Shown in pieces: positions 1 to 12,179 of a stretch of DNA of 64,000 bases; position 1 is the stretch's first letter, and the number at the start of each line of letters is the position of its first letter. The notes beneath the pieces were generated by a model. The model was not told where the DNA came from. It made no database searches and was given only the letters and a program-made list of their open reading frames with translations. Position numbers and translations under genes: made by a program. Origin of the DNA: Azorinus chamasolen (Eukaryota > Mollusca > Bivalvia > Cardiida > Solecurtidae); the NCBI GenBank assembly GCA_963576725.1, contig OY755241.1, positions 58,587,071 to 58,651,070 of the forward strand, given 5' to 3'.

Positions 1-1639
1 GTTTTTGATACTCACGTTATTTTTACACTTTCGCAATATCTCGTGCTCATATCTGCAATAAAAACCACGATAAAGTCAGAAGGAAATATCATCCAAATGA
101 TAAATGTCAAACACGGTCGGCCAGGCTCTTAAAACATGATTTTCTGAACCATTTAAGCGTCTGGTGTAAAAGTTGTCCGTACTTACCCGGATCGACCCTA
201 CCAATACACACACAGATACATTAAGAGCCTGATACAAAATGATAATCACAGGCGCGTTCGATTTGTCACTTTCAGAACAAAATCTCGTGACAGAAGCAAA
301 CTTGCAATCGAGCACTATCACAAACTGAAGATAGAAAGTTCTTCGTGGTTAATATACTCATGTCAAATAGGAACATTAATACGTTATAATTTTTAATTCG
401 TGTCTCCTCTCCTCTTGTTTTCTCGGGAATGAAATTGTGAAGGCAGTAGAACATGTTCTTCCGAACACTTCTACTCCTGTCACACTTAATCGTACACATT
501 CATTTTTCAACTTCCGAACTGCACTTTTGTGGACGTAGGCATGTTTTGTCATGAATTCTAGACAGGGTTTTGGTCAATTTCCTGTTAAATGCTGTTCATT
601 CAATTTTTTTGATAAAATTCGAATGCAAAAGGTGTGAACAAATTTCAACCGAAAGCAGTTAAAACGTTCTAATGAGACGTTCCAGCTAATGGTATTTTGG
701 GTGGTGGGGTAAAATGGTAGAAATACTGTTGGCCGTTCGGGAGACGAGTTCAGTTGCTCTATACATTCTGATGGTTTGTTTAGTTGTATAAATGAATCCA
801 GACTTCCTTTATTATGTATGCTAATGAAAAGCATTCACTTGAAATTAGATTTTTTTTGCATATGACCACCATCTTTGTTGTTTTAACACACCACTGGATG
901 TACTCACGTTATCTATAGGATTATGACGTTCTAACAAAAGACTATGGTCTGACAGGCAATGAATTGCTTCTCTACACATGTGGATTACCTGTCAATATAT
1001 ACACATGTGAATTACCTGTCAATTAGACTTGAGCTTAATTACCAGCTTGTCTACAAGAGTTAAAATCACAGTTGGCAAAGTGAGTGTTTGGCCTACTTTT
1101 AGTATGTAATTACAGCAAAGTTATATCTTACAACTGTGCAAATTTGCATTTACAAGTTAATCCGTGTCGTTTTCAAATATTGGCAATAACTATTGCAATA
1201 GTATCACAATAGTTTCCAGCAATAGCAATAGTATCGCAATAGTACTTTCAGCAATAACAATAGTATTGCAATAGTCAAAATTGGACCCAATAGTCACCCC
1301 TACAAATAAACCACCATCCATATTTCCAACCCATGCTGCCTGCAAGCCCATGGTCAAGGTCAAATGACTTAGGAACTTTACATGCAGCTAGGCAAGCACC
1401 ACCCGGTGTTTTTTTTTAATTTTGGAGCAAAATAGATGTCATGGTGGACAACACCTCAACGCCACATTTTGCAAATATACATTGCTCCTTTTGTAAAATC
1501 TGCTTTGAAAATATTCATGTGCATTTAAAACCGTAAATAATAATAACTTAGGAGTTGTGAGTTACGACTTGGTACTTTTGATGTCAAAATAATGTAAAAT
1601 AAACTCCTAGATGAGCTCCTACATGACTTTCTACCTGTC
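1..1639. other. no gene seen; short simple repeats only
   Basis: I see no supported gene here. Short open frames on the minus strand (for example 76-321 and 574-834) have no recognisable domain, no splice-site context and non-ATG starts. Two small repeats are visible: a duplicated block around 975-1022 (acacatgtg...ttacctgtcaat twice), and an irregular CAATAG-type minisatellite at about 1185-1280. Confidence 0.6.
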
Positions 1640-1888
1640 TTAACCCTTTCCCTGTTCAATAATCATGCAAGAAATAATGACATGAATATTAATAATTATT
1701 TATTTGTAATTCTTATAATGTAAACCTTTCAATGAAATTTATTGCTTTGACAAAAACTAAAGAATTAGATACATATCATGTCAAAAACAAACAGCAGACC
1801 CTGGTCAGACAGCTTCTATAGGAGCCGTCCGATGTGGGTCTACTGTTTGCAAATGCATGAAAAGACGTTTATATGAGGATCAGGGTTA
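1640..1888. repeat. piggyBac-like MITE (TTAA/CCCTTTCCC family)
   Basis: The left edge reads TTAACCCTTTCCCTG and the right edge is a decayed inverse of it (cagggttata). The interior has the self-complementary stretch found in all copies here: gcagaccctggtcagac...gtccgatgtgggtctactg. TTAA next to CCC-starting inverted ends is the piggyBac signature, so I infer a non-autonomous piggyBac-derived element. No protein is encoded. The copy at 34,380 has the same order of motifs. Confidence 0.55.
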
Positions 1889-1911
1889 TAGACAATAATA
1901 ACATTTAGTGA

Positions 1912-2480
1912 TCCTGTAGTACTACAACATACTGCATGTTTGGTTGTGAACCCTTTTACAGTTGGCAATCACGCTGGCCTCTTTGCATGTACGCCGACGA
2001 GAAAGGTTTAGTACTCTATGAAGGCGATATCTTAAATCCAGAAATGGAAGGAGAACGTCGGATATCTGTACTATTTCATTTTTGTCGTACCCTTTATTAC
2101 TTTTCTACAGTTGCTCTGTTTGCAGCTCAATCATTGAGTACACTAGCGATAGGTGGATACAGTATGTTCAATTAAATGTTTTTTCGTTATACATGCACTT
2201 TACCATTGTATTTGCCGTTGCGGTTGTTGTAGATTAGTCGGAAAGGGGATACGTTTATTTACACTGTCTTTTAGGGTGGGGATGGAATAAGAGTGAGGAT
2301 GGGCGCCCATAAACCGGTTTAACCCCCCCAAGTGACTTGTTACTGACCGTTCCAAGGCGGTACTTCCATCTTCCTCCTATTGTATGTTTGTTTTGTCTTT
2401 GAGTGTCTCTTGTTTTTTCTAGTTATGTACATTTGCTGTTCGGGCGAGTGTTTGTTCTGTATGTAGTGTTTCCTGCATGA
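1912..2480. repeat. interspersed repeat family B (gtttatttacactg / aaaccggttt)
   Basis: This block recurs at 13,328-13,690 (same orientation) and inverted at about 27,480-27,880. Shared landmarks are ttggcaa(t/c)cacg...ctttgcatgtacg, ggttgttgtagattagtcgg, the palindrome aaccggttt and ccaaggcggt. The apparent 79-residue ORF at 1936-2175 is a reading of the repeat: the same words are found, broken, at 13.4 kb. Superfamily unknown. Confidence 0.6.
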
Positions 2481-2989
2481 CTCATTTTTGTACATTTAGT
2501 ATTCAAACTACTGGGTTTTTACTGTACATGAATGCCCAAACGTCATGCGTCTGTGGTTAGGAGTCATGGGTAACCCGGCCTCTGCCAACTAATTTAAATT
2601 TTAACCTCGTCTGTTTCGAAGAAAAGTCGAGCTATTGTGATCACTGGGTCGTAGGCGTTGGCTCAAAAAAAGTCGCAAGTCATAACTCAGAAGTCAATAG
2701 TGCCCTCCTCCGGGACTTCCATAATAACCTGTTTTCTGTGATTTAGACAGATGTGTGCTTACCCAGGCTGAACAGCTATGTACACCAGTCAGGCTTGATT
2801 TTGCATTTCCTTGAAAATTGGTAAAAAGGAGAAAAAGGTGTTTAAGTATTTAGCAGTCTCTTTCAACACTGAGTAACCGTTTTCAGCTAAACAAGAGCTT
2901 TGTCTATTTTATATCAAACTGCCACTTTAAAGGAGATAAAATAACTATATTTCAAATTTTATTATACATTATATAACTCAATTTCATCA

Positions 2990-3213
2990 TTAACCATTTC
3001 CTTCATATAAAGCATTTGCAAACAGAGTAGACACAGATCAGACGGCCGTCTGATCAGTATCTGCTCTGTTTGCTAATGGGATTTGATAGATCTATTTCTT
3101 TATTTTCTAAAATAGCTACGTTTCATCTTCCAGATTTCATGATAACTGTTTCGCCAATGAATATTCAGTAGGTATTGAAATCTGGAATAATTTTAGAACT
3201 GGGAAAGGGTTAA
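2990..3213. repeat. piggyBac-like MITE
   Basis: The ends are TTAACCATTTCC on the left and GGGAAAGGGTTAA on the right, an inverted pair next to TTAA. Near the left end lies a tight palindrome, gatcagacggccgtctgatc. Same family as 1640-1888 with a different interior arrangement. Confidence 0.6.
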
Positions 3214-3296
3214 ATATATAAGGACATTCTTTAGTATATATGAATAATTACGCACTCAATGACAACTGGACGTATCACAAACATGATATATACCCC

Positions 3297-3800
3297 TAGT
3301 TGTGTCTTGTCAAAAGAGGCAAATATGTCAGGATAAAGTTGATTGTGTCTTGTCAAAAGAGGCAAATATGTCAGGATAAAGTTGATATGAATATTGAAAC
3401 ACCTTGGTTGATCCCTAAATATGCTGTGCTCTGGATACGTTTTTTCATCAAAGTCAATGGCCAACGTCTAAATGGCCTGAAAGCAGTATGCGACACTCCG
3501 CAAATCTAAGATGTAACCATACTCTGAATAAGGTTTTCCAATAATCAAAGTCAGAGGTCAAGTTAAAAGTGACATTAAAGTTGTATGCAACACTCTGCAA
3601 GCAAACAGCAGGTTTGGTAATCCTTGATGACATTGTATAGGATATATGCTTTGGACAAATTTATTTTTCAATGAAGTCAATGTCAAAGATATTTGAAAAT
3701 GGCACTGCACATTCAGCAAGCCAAAGGTTCCGGCAGTTGGTTTTAGAGATGAAGTTGTAATTATTGAAAGACAGACAGACGAACGGACAGACACAGGGGC
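3297..3800. repeat. pearl-like element remnant with ~44-bp tandem duplication
   Basis: A 44-bp unit (ttgtgtcttgtcaaaagagg... gataaagttga) is present twice in tandem at about 3299-3384. Downstream are one or two degenerate core repeats (gcaacactctgca, gacaaatttatttttcaatg) ending in an ACAG/ACGG microsatellite (agacagacagacgaacgg, about 3770). This is the 3' architecture of bivalve pearl/Helentron-associated elements. Confidence 0.5.
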
Positions 3801-4023
3801 ATGTGTTTTAGTGGGCTAATAAATAAGAGCTGTCACAGGACAGTGCGCTTGACTATTCCCAGAATTGTTAGTGTAAAAATGCTTGATAGTGGACTAAAAT
3901 AGTGTCCATAGTGTCCAATGATACTAGAAGCAAGTAATCAGTGTCAGAAAAATATCTTTATAGTATTCAGGATGTAGGATCTCTTTGAACACTTTAATGA
4001 AAGAGAAAAACTTAAGCAAACTA

Positions 4024-5345
4024 AGAGGGCCAGAATGGCCCTGACATCGCTCACCAGACAATCAGAGAAGAAGATTTTCACTATATGTTTCTATAGAAAA
4101 CTAGCTGGTCCTGGGGCAGGACAAATTTTGACGCCAGGGGCATAATATATATAACATGATGCTATGTACCAAATGTGAAAGTTGAGAACCTTCCAGTTTC
4201 AGGAGAAGATTTTTCACTATAAGTTTTCACTATATATTTCTATTGAAAATGGACTACCCCTGGGGCGGGGCCAATTTTGACCCCAGGGGCATAATTTATA
4301 GAACTTTCGTAGAGGATCTGAACATGATGTTATGTGTCAAATATGAGAGCTGAGAACCCTATAAATTCAGATGACAAGATTTTCAAAGTTTTCACTATAC
4401 ATTTCTATCGAAAACTGGCTACCCTTGGGGCGGGGCCAATGTTGACCCCAGGGGCATAATTTATAAAACTTTTGTAGAGGGCCTCAACATGATGCTATAT
4501 GCCAAATATGAAAGTTGAGAACCTTCTAGTTTCAGAGAAGAAGAATTTCAAAGTTTTACTATATGTTTCTATAGAAAACAAGGCACCCCTGGGTCGGGGC
4601 CAATTTGACCCCAGGGAAATAATTTATATAACCTTTTTAGAGGACCTGTATATGATGTTATGTGTAAAATATGAAAGCTAAGAACCCTGTAGATTCAGAG
4701 AAGAAGATTTTCAAAGTAATCACTATACATTTCTATTGAAAACTGGCCACCCCTGGGGCGGGCCGATTTTGACCCAAGGGACATAATTTATATAACTTTT
4801 ATACAAGACCTGCACATGATGCTAAGCAGCTGTGTCAAATATGAAAGCTTAGATCCTTCCAGTTTCAGAGGAGAAGATTTTCAAAGTTTTCACTATATGC
4901 TTCTATGGAAAACTGGCCATCCCTGGGGCGGGCCGATTTTGACCCAAGGGACATAATTTATATAACTTTTATACAAGACCTGCACATGATGCTAAGCAGC
5001 TATGTGTCAAATATGAAAGCTTAGATCCTTCCAGTTTCAGAGGAGAAGATTTTCACTATATGTTTCTATAGAAAACTAGCTGGTCCTGGGGCAGGACAAA
5101 TTTTGACGCCAGGGGCATAATATATATAACATGATGCTATGTACCAAATGTGAAAGTTGAGAACCTTCCAGTTTCAGGAGAAGATTTTTCACTATAAGTT
5201 TTCACTATATATTTCTATTGAAAATGGACTACCCCTGGGGCGGGGCCAATTTTGACCCCAGGGGCATAATTTATAGAACTTTCGTAGAGGATCTGAACAT
5301 GATGTTATGTGTCAAATATGAGAGCTGAGAACCCTATAAATGAGA
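4024..5345 (+). repeat. tandem array of ~165-bp core repeats (pearl-like, family C165)
   Basis: It starts with gagggccagaatggccctgacatcgctcacc and continues with about eight degenerate units of roughly 165 bp. Each unit carries ttctat(a/t)gaaaactgg, a GC-rich ggggcggggcc patch, ttttgaccccaggggcataat, and a tail near gagaaccttccagtttcag. The block at 4067-4363 recurs almost unchanged at 5044-5340, and 4740-4880 recurs at 4915-5055, so units were recently duplicated. No coding potential. Confidence 0.8.
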
Positions 5346-6130
5346 AAGAGCATAATGAGAGGGAGTGTCATGCAGAAGGTACATAACTCTGGCTTCACTA
5401 ATATAGGAGTTATTGCCCTTTGTAAAAAAAACTACGCTTTTTTGTCCGGACGATAACTTCTATATGGCTCATGCCATTGAATTGAAACTTCATAACGAGA
5501 GGAAGTGTCATGCACAGGGTCCATAACTCTGGCTTCACTAATATTGGAGTTATTGCCCTTTGTAAAAAAATCACAATTTTTTGTCCGGATGATTACTCCT
5601 ATGTGACACATGCCATTGGAGTGAAACTTCATACATTTAACGATCATGATAAGAGAAAGTGTCATGCATAAGATCCTTAACTCCAGCTTCAATAAATTTT
5701 AGAGTTATTGCCCCTTGTACATTTGTTTAATTCTTTCTTGTCCGGACGATAACTCCTACATGGCTCTTGCCATGGTATTGAAACTTCATACATGGAAAGA
5801 GCATGATGAGAGAAAGTGTCATGAACAAGGGCCATAATTCTGGCTTCAATAATTTTGGAGTTATTGCCCTTTGTTACATTTTTTGGCCGATCAATAACTC
5901 CTGTTCGACTGATGCTATTTGAATGACATTTTATTTTTGGAAAGAGCATGATGAAAGTAAGTGTCATGCACAAGGGCCATAAATCTGGTATCAGTATTTT
6001 TGGAGTTATTAACTGTTATCATTTTCTTCTTGAAAAATGTAGTGTGGAAAACGCATAATGAAGGGAAGTATCATTCATCAAGACCATAACATTTTTAGTG
6101 ATTTCCCTTTACATATTGTTTTTATTAGAG
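5345..6130. repeat. tandem array of ~150-bp core repeats (family C150)
   Basis: About five degenerate units are recognised by agaaagtgtcatgcacaagg followed by ccataactctggcttca and ggagttattgcccttt. Repeat starts lie near 5356, 5500, 5656, 5812 and 5957. The same core recurs inverted at 36,600, 43,040, 56,320-56,480 and 61,440-61,770, so this is a genome-wide core repeat. Apparent minus-strand ORFs in it are repeat readings. Confidence 0.75.
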
Positions 6131-6521
6131 GGGAGACATCCGTTTTTTTGACAAAAACCTTTAGTTCTCTCCTCCTTTCAACTCAACTCTAAAACACAAC
6201 TAATACAACATACAAACATTTGTTCACACATACATGGTCATATATGTCATAAATACCTTGACAAGGTGAAAGAGAACCCGTCAATCTTAATTAGGTAACC
6301 ACTAGTTGAGGTAGTCCTGAAACAAGTGAGAGCTTGATGCAGGATTTAACTCTTTACACCAGTCTTTTGTAGTTTTTAAGACAGGTTATCCCTTAATGTA
6401 CGTTGAAAGTAAAGCAGAATGCTTCTTCATGAGTCTTCTGCTTTACTTCCAGATTCCTTTAAGGTTCTAACTGGAAAGTACTTGAAATGACATCCACAAT
6501 TCATTTCAAGAAGTACCTAAC

Positions 6522-6766
6522 TTAACCCATTCCCACTTTATTTTTAAACCTAACCTCTTTGATTAGATCTACCAAAAAGGCGCATTAACTAGAGAAAAAG
6601 AAGTTTTCAGAATTGTGTAGTTTTGAAACCATTGTGATAAATAGAGCATGTGCTCCTGTGGAGGATTTGCTCCTCCACATGAGCAAATGCTCTATTTATC
6701 ACAATGGTTTCATGAAGTGACTTTTACAGAAGCGTTAAAAGGCATTAATATGCGGGAATGGGTTAA
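6522..6766. repeat. piggyBac-like MITE with intact ends
   Basis: The best-preserved copy of the family in the window: left end TTAACCCATTCCC, right end GGGAATGGGTTAA, exact inverses. The middle contains a strong palindrome (gagcatgtgctcctgtgg ... gagcaaatgctc, about 6650-6695). A related copy lies at 32,297-32,515. Confidence 0.65.
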
Positions 6767-6897
6767 AGACTACTTTGCTTAGCAGAAGAATAATTCGGGG
6801 GATTAAAAAGTTATCTTGCCAAATTTACTTATTGATTTAAACCTTATCCTGCTGATCACAACTTGACTAGCATTTGCAAATAGGTTTCTTCAATTAA

Positions 6898-7140
6898 ACA
6901 AGAGGGTCAGAATTTCCCTGACGTCGCTCACCAGACAACCAGAGAAGATATTCAAGGTTTTCACTATATGTTTCTATTGAAAACTGACCTAAGGCGGGCC
7001 AATTTTGACTCCAGGGGCATAATTTATATAACTTTTGTAGAGGACCGGACCATGGTGCTATGTGCCAAATATGAAAGCTGAGAACCCTGTAGATTCAGGA
7101 GGAGATTTTCAAAGTTTTCACTATATGTTTCTATAGACAA
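6898..7140 (+). repeat. fragment of C165 core-repeat family
   Basis: It begins acaagagggtcagaatttccctgacgtcgctcacc and includes one to two C165 cores (tttctattgaaaactgacc, aattttgactccaggggcat). The same opening starts the array at 4024. Confidence 0.65.
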
Positions 7141-7560
7141 GAGGGCCATTGACAGTGTTAATTCTTTAGCAGACAACATTTCTAACAGATGACAGAAAAT
7201 CAGTGTTATAACCCTAACACTGCTGAGCATGACTTGACTGAAATTAGCACACGGTTTGGATTCTGATCCAACATTCATGTGGTTTTTACGAGAGCTACTT
7301 TAAAGATTGGTGTATTAAAAACAGTGTGAACAAACTTAAACAAGCAGACAACAATTCTGAAGCAGACAACATGACAGACCTGAAAGAATGGGTAGAGCAT
7401 AGAACACTTGAATTTGTATTCAGCTGATCTTCACAACAGATACACTGATATGCTCTATATTGATAGCTGGCAGCTTAATGCACTTGGCATATATATGAAA
7501 CTAGACAATTGTTTCTGTAAGACACAGCGATGCCTACATGGTGGTCCTTGCTTATGGAGT
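7141..7560. other. no gene seen
   Basis: AT-rich unique-looking sequence. Open frames at 7024-7278 (minus) and 7408-7632 (plus) overlap repeats and show no domain. Confidence 0.5.
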
Positions 7561-7564
7561 GGGT

Positions 7565-7905
7565 GCTCAATGAAAGTATGGATGGTGTTAAATGTGTATA
7601 TGCAATTCCATGCCAATAGCTACAGTGGTTAGTGAGATAAAAGACAATAAAAACCTGTGACAACCAACTGCACGTAAAAATTTCCAAGTCATTTGACCTT
7701 GACCTAAGGCTTGTGGGTAGTATGGTCTGGGACAACAATGAAAATATGGATGATGATTAATATGTATATGCAATTCCATGCCAATAGCTATAGTGGTTAC
7801 TGAGATGTAAGACCAAGAAAAACTGACAAAACTGCACATAAAAGCTCGAGCGACGGACAGGTGCAAAACAGAATGCCCCCTGACTATTGTCGACGGGGGC
7901 ATAAA
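7565..7905 (+). repeat. pearl-like element remnant, two ~190-bp cores
   Basis: The core gcaattccatgccaatagct appears at about 7601 and 7770. The 3' end has cgagcgacggacagg and closes with the hairpin tgccccctgac ... gtcgacgggggcata, the same gggggcataaaa ending seen at 40,015. The ACGG-rich 3' end supports pearl-like identity. Confidence 0.55.
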
Positions 7906-8154
7906 AAAGCTTAAGAGCTTTCTGCATTTTGAGAATTATCTACATATGTATGTATATATATGATGTGAAGAAGTCTATATACACAGAGCAGGGTCAATTT
8001 TAACCTCAAAACTGTGATATTAACAAAACTCATAAAGGTATGCTAAGTAAATCTATACAACAAATATCTAAGCTCTGGGACATGTAGTTTTTGAAGAAAA
8101 GTTTTTCCTATGCATAACTAGTGACCTCAATGGCCGTTTAAGCAGTCAACTACA

Positions 8155-8555
8155 AAACACTGGCCATCCCTGGGGTGGGACCAATTTTGACCCTACGGGC
8201 ATAATTTATATAACTTTTGTAGAAGACCTGAAGTTATGTGCCAAATATGAAAGCTGAGAATATTCCATTTTCAGAGTAGAAGATCTTCAAAGTTTTTACT
8301 ATATGTTTCTATTGAAAACTTCACACCTCTGGGGCGGGGCCAATTTTGACTCCAGGTGCATAATTTAGATAACTTACAAGTCTTTCGAGGACCTATAGGT
8401 AATGCTATGTGCCAAAGATGAAAGTTGAGAACCCTGTAGATTCAGAAGGTTTTTAAAAGTTCAAATTGTTGACACAGGACGACGCACGCAGACAGACGAC
8501 ACATCAGGCGATCACAAAAGCTCACCCTGAGCACTTTGTGCTTTGGTGAGCTAAA
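8155..8555 (+). repeat. C165 core array, 3' part
   Basis: Two C165 units followed by the 3' end gacaggacgacgcacgcagacagacgac and the closing hairpin agctcaccctgagcac ... gtgctttggtgagct. This shows the terminal structure of the family: cores, then an ACAG/ACGG microsatellite, then a stem-loop built on GTGAGCT. Confidence 0.65.
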
Positions 8556-8949
8556 ACGTGTAAATCCTGATTTTCTCATTTTTGCAGACAATTTAAAGGC
8601 ATAAGACATTATAGCAGGATAAGGGTTAATACAGTTGACGAAAGACAATGGACCATACAGTCAAAAACTCGTGATAATGCTATAAAGATGAGCTCACCAG
8701 TATAACAATTGCTACCTATCTTTTACACTGCACATTTTTAATTTGATATTTGACATTCATTCATGTTCTGTTTCCGAGAGCTTTGCACTTTTCCTGAACT
8801 TTCATTATTTTACTTTTCCCTGGAAGTCTTTAGCACCCTGGGACTAGGTAGGAAGAAAATGCGTCAAACAGTGCTGTCTTCTCCTGATGGTTCCATGATC
8901 TATGAAGTTGCTTCTTTTTTCCTGTTATAAAAATAAAGATGACAACATG

Positions 8950-9340
8950 AACAAGAGTGCCAGTGGGCACAATATACGCCCGTCGTGGTCTTGTTCAACA
9001 TAAACTGGGGTTAACGTATTTGTTGAACTCAAATTCTAAGTCCAATTTTGCGACCAAGTTTCAAGGTTGTAAATAGGCGTACTTGAACAAAAATAGAAAC
9101 ATATTGAGAAAACTTTGAAAATCTTCTCTGAAACTGGAAGGTTAATCTCAGCTTTCATATTTTACTCAGCATCAAGTTCAGGTCCCCTACAAGTTTTTCG
9201 AAAGTATCCCCCTGGGGTCAAAATTGGCCCGCCCCACGGCCGGCTAGTTTTCTATAGAAACATAGTGAAAACTTTGAAAATATTCTCCTCTGGTTGTCTG
9301 GTGAGTGCTTCAGGGCCATTCTGGCCCTCTTGTTCTAAAT
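8950..9340 (-). repeat. C165 core-repeat element, inverted copy
   Basis: The minus-strand copy ends at gtgagtgcttcagggccattctggccctcttgtt, the inverse of the opening at 4024. One core is visible (gttttctatagaaacata, gtcaaaattggcccgcccc). Confidence 0.65.
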
Positions 9341-9375
9341 TTTAAGTTTTATTATATTTTTATTAATAATTTCAT

Positions 9376-9550
9376 TACAGTAAAACCCCTTTAATGCGAC
9401 CATCAAAATGAGGTGTAATTCTTAGATGCAGATGGTATTTTAATGCACAACGAAAGCATTACCTTCGTCCTGTATTAAGCAACCACCTGCTTTTAAAAAC
9501 ATTAACGTCTCATTAACTGGTCACTTTGAGGGGTTTTAAGATATTTGTTG
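9376..9550. repeat. mariner-like MITE (TA-CAGTAAAACCCC ends)
   Basis: The left end TA+CAGTAAAACCCC and the partly decayed right end (ttgaggggttttaag) are inverted. The same end sequence is intact at 35,719-35,905. TA flanks and CAGT ends fit Tc1/mariner MITEs. Confidence 0.5.
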
Positions 9551-9659
9551 TTGTCACTTTGAGGGTTTTTAAGATATTTGTAGTTGTTATTGTCATTGTA
9601 GGATTATGATTGTTGTTATTATTTAGTATTATTAATTTAATTCTTACAATTATCATTAT

Positions 9660-11515
9660 TAGCTCACCTGGCACAAAGTGCCAAGGTGAGCTATTGGGAT
9701 GATCCTATGTTCGGCGTCGTGCGTACGTCAACAATTTAAACATCTTCTCTGGAACTACAAAGCCAAGAGCTTTGATATTTGGTATGTAGTATGATGTAAT
9801 GGTCCTCTACAAAGATTGTTCAAATTATGTCCCCCTGTTCTTCTCTGAAACTGTAAGGCATAGACCTTTGATATTTGATATGTAGCATCATCTAATGGTC
9901 CTCTACTAAGATTGTTCAAATTATGACCCCCGGGCCAATAATGGCCCCGCCCCGGGGCTTATCAGTTTTTCATAGGAACATCTTTAAAAATCTTATTCTC
10001 TGAAAATGTAAGGCATAGACATTTGGTATATAGCATCATCTAATGGTCCTCTACTAAGATTGTTCAAATTATGACCCCCAGGACAAAAATGGCCCCGCCC
10101 CGGGGCTTATCAGTTTTTCATAGGAAAATCTTTAAAAATCTTCTTCTCTGAAACTAAGGCTTAGACCTTTGATATTTGGTATGTAGCATCATCTTATGGT
10201 CCTCTACTAAGATTGTTCAAATTATGACCCCTGGGCCAAAAATGGCCCCACCCCGGGGCTTATCAGTTTTTCATAGGAAAATCTTTAAAAATCTTTTTTC
10301 TCTGAAAATGTAAAGAATAGACCTTTGGTATTTGGTATGTAGCATCATCTAATGGTCCTCTACTAAGATTGTTCAAATTATGACCCCCAGGACAAAAATG
10401 GCCCCGCCCCAGGGCTTATCAGTTTTTCATAGGAAAATCTTGAAGAAATCATCTTCTCTGAAACTGTCAGGCATAGACCTTTGGTATTTGGTATGTAGCA
10501 TCATCTAATGGTCCTCTACTAAGATTGTTCAAATTATGAGCCCTGCGCCAAAAATGGCCCCGCCCCGGGGCTTATCAGTTTTTCATAGGAACATCTTTAA
10601 AAATCTTATTCTCTGAAAATGTAAGGCATAGACATTTGGTATGTAGCATCATCTAATGGTCCTCTACTAAGATTGTTCAAATTATGACCCCCAGGACAAA
10701 AATGGCCCCGCCCCGGGGCTTATCAGTTTTTCATAGGAACATCTTTAAATATATTCTTCTCTAAAATTATAAGGTATAGACCTTTGATATTTGGTATGTA
10801 GCATTATTTAATCGTCCTCTACTAAAATTAATCAAAATATGACCCCGGACCAAAAATGGCCCCGCCCAAGGGCTTATCAGTTTTTCATAGGAAAATCCTT
10901 AAAAATATTCTCCTCCAGAACTGTAAGGTCTAGGCCCTTGATATTTGGTATGTAGCATCATCTAATGGTTTTCTACCACGATTATTCAAATTATTACCCC
11001 TGGGTCAAAAATGGCCCCGCCCTGGGGCTTATCAGTTTTTAATAAGAAAAGCTTTAAGAATCTTCTTCTCCAAAACTGTAAGGCAGAGACCTTTAATATT
11101 TGATATGTAGCGCTATCTAATAGTTTTCTACCAAGATTGTTCAAATTATGTCCCCTGGGTTGAAAACTTCCCCGCCCAGGGGCATATCAGTTTTTTAAAA
11201 ATCTTCTCTTAAAAATCTTTAAAAGTCTTCTCTGAACTTGTAAGGCATAGACCTTAGATATTTGGTATGTTGCATTATCTAATAGTCCTGTACCAAGATT
11301 TTCAAATTATGAACCCCGGATCAAAATTGACCCCGCCCTGGGGCTTAACAGTTTTTCATAGGAAAATCTTTAAGGTCTAGACTCTTTATATTTAGTATGT
11401 AGCATCATCTGATGGTTTTCTATCAAGATTTTTCAAATTATACAATCTGTCATTGAAATCATTAATCTGTTACGAACAGGTGAGCGATTAAGGGCCATCA
11501 TGGCCCTCTTGTTTT
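9660..11515 (-). repeat. tandem array of ~153-bp core repeats (family C153), about eleven units
   Basis: It opens with the stem-loop agctcacctggcac ... gtgccaaggtgagct, followed by gttcggcgtcgtgcgtacg, and then about eleven ~153-bp units. Each has aaatcttcttctctgaaac, tttgatatttggtatgtagcatcatctaatgg, ctaagattgttcaaattatgacc and ggccccgccccggggcttatcag. It closes with gaacaggtgagcgattaagggccatcatggccctcttgtt. The element lies inverted relative to the plus strand. A shorter copy with the same order of variant units is at 25,010-26,095. Inferred to be a Helentron-associated pearl-like element. Confidence 0.8.
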
Positions 11516-12175
11516 TATAAGATCTATCATTATATTTTGACCTTCAGACCTTGGAAGATCTGGGCTGCCATTCTTATGATTAGAAGTATTAAAATCTCTC
11601 TTTTTATAACAAAGGCGGTCGTATATTTGTATGACCCTGTCAGTTCATCTCAACATTTTTCTCGGAAAACTTTGCCGGATATTAATGAAACGTCACATAA
11701 ATGCATCAAGATCTGAAGCCGAGTCGATTCTGAAGTTCATTGATTTGTCGTTATGGAGTGCAAATATGAGGATGGCCGTTATTTTACATATTTACTTTGA
11801 AGTTTTTATATATGATATGCCTTTAATATGGAATTTTACATATATTGCGGATTTATCGATATCTCATTTTATTTTTAGTTATGGCCCTTGAACTTTGTGC
11901 ATTCAATGCTTTGTTCGTCGATTAACTTTTGGTGTGTTGTTTTCTGGGAAAAGCGATATTGATGAAACCTCAGACATGTTTTATGCAACAAAATCTGAAG
12001 AGTTGATTTTGAGGTTAATTTAATTTGTCGTTACAGAGTTATGGCCCTTGTACTTAAAATCTGCAAATATGATGGTCGTAACTTTTTTATTTAATAAAAT
12101 ATTCACTTATTATGGAGACTAACATATAAAGCACTCTTTATATAGATATACATTAAGCAAAATATTGAATTTTAT
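11516..12175. other. no gene seen; one short core-repeat pair
   Basis: AT-rich. Two related ~185-bp segments (around 11,690-11,885 and 11,955-12,060) share gatctgaag(c/a)cgagt...ttga and ttacggagttatggcccttg-type words, so the 86-residue open frame at 11,631-11,891 is probably a reading of a core repeat. Confidence 0.4.
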
Positions 12176-12179
12176 AAGA

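Noticed and set aside
1185..1280. Regulatory element made of CAATAG repeats
   Set aside because: Simple irregular minisatellite with no further support.
9660..11515. CRISPR-like array
   Set aside because: Units are ~153 bp of continuous degenerate repeat with no short-repeat/unique-spacer alternation, and the context is eukaryotic.
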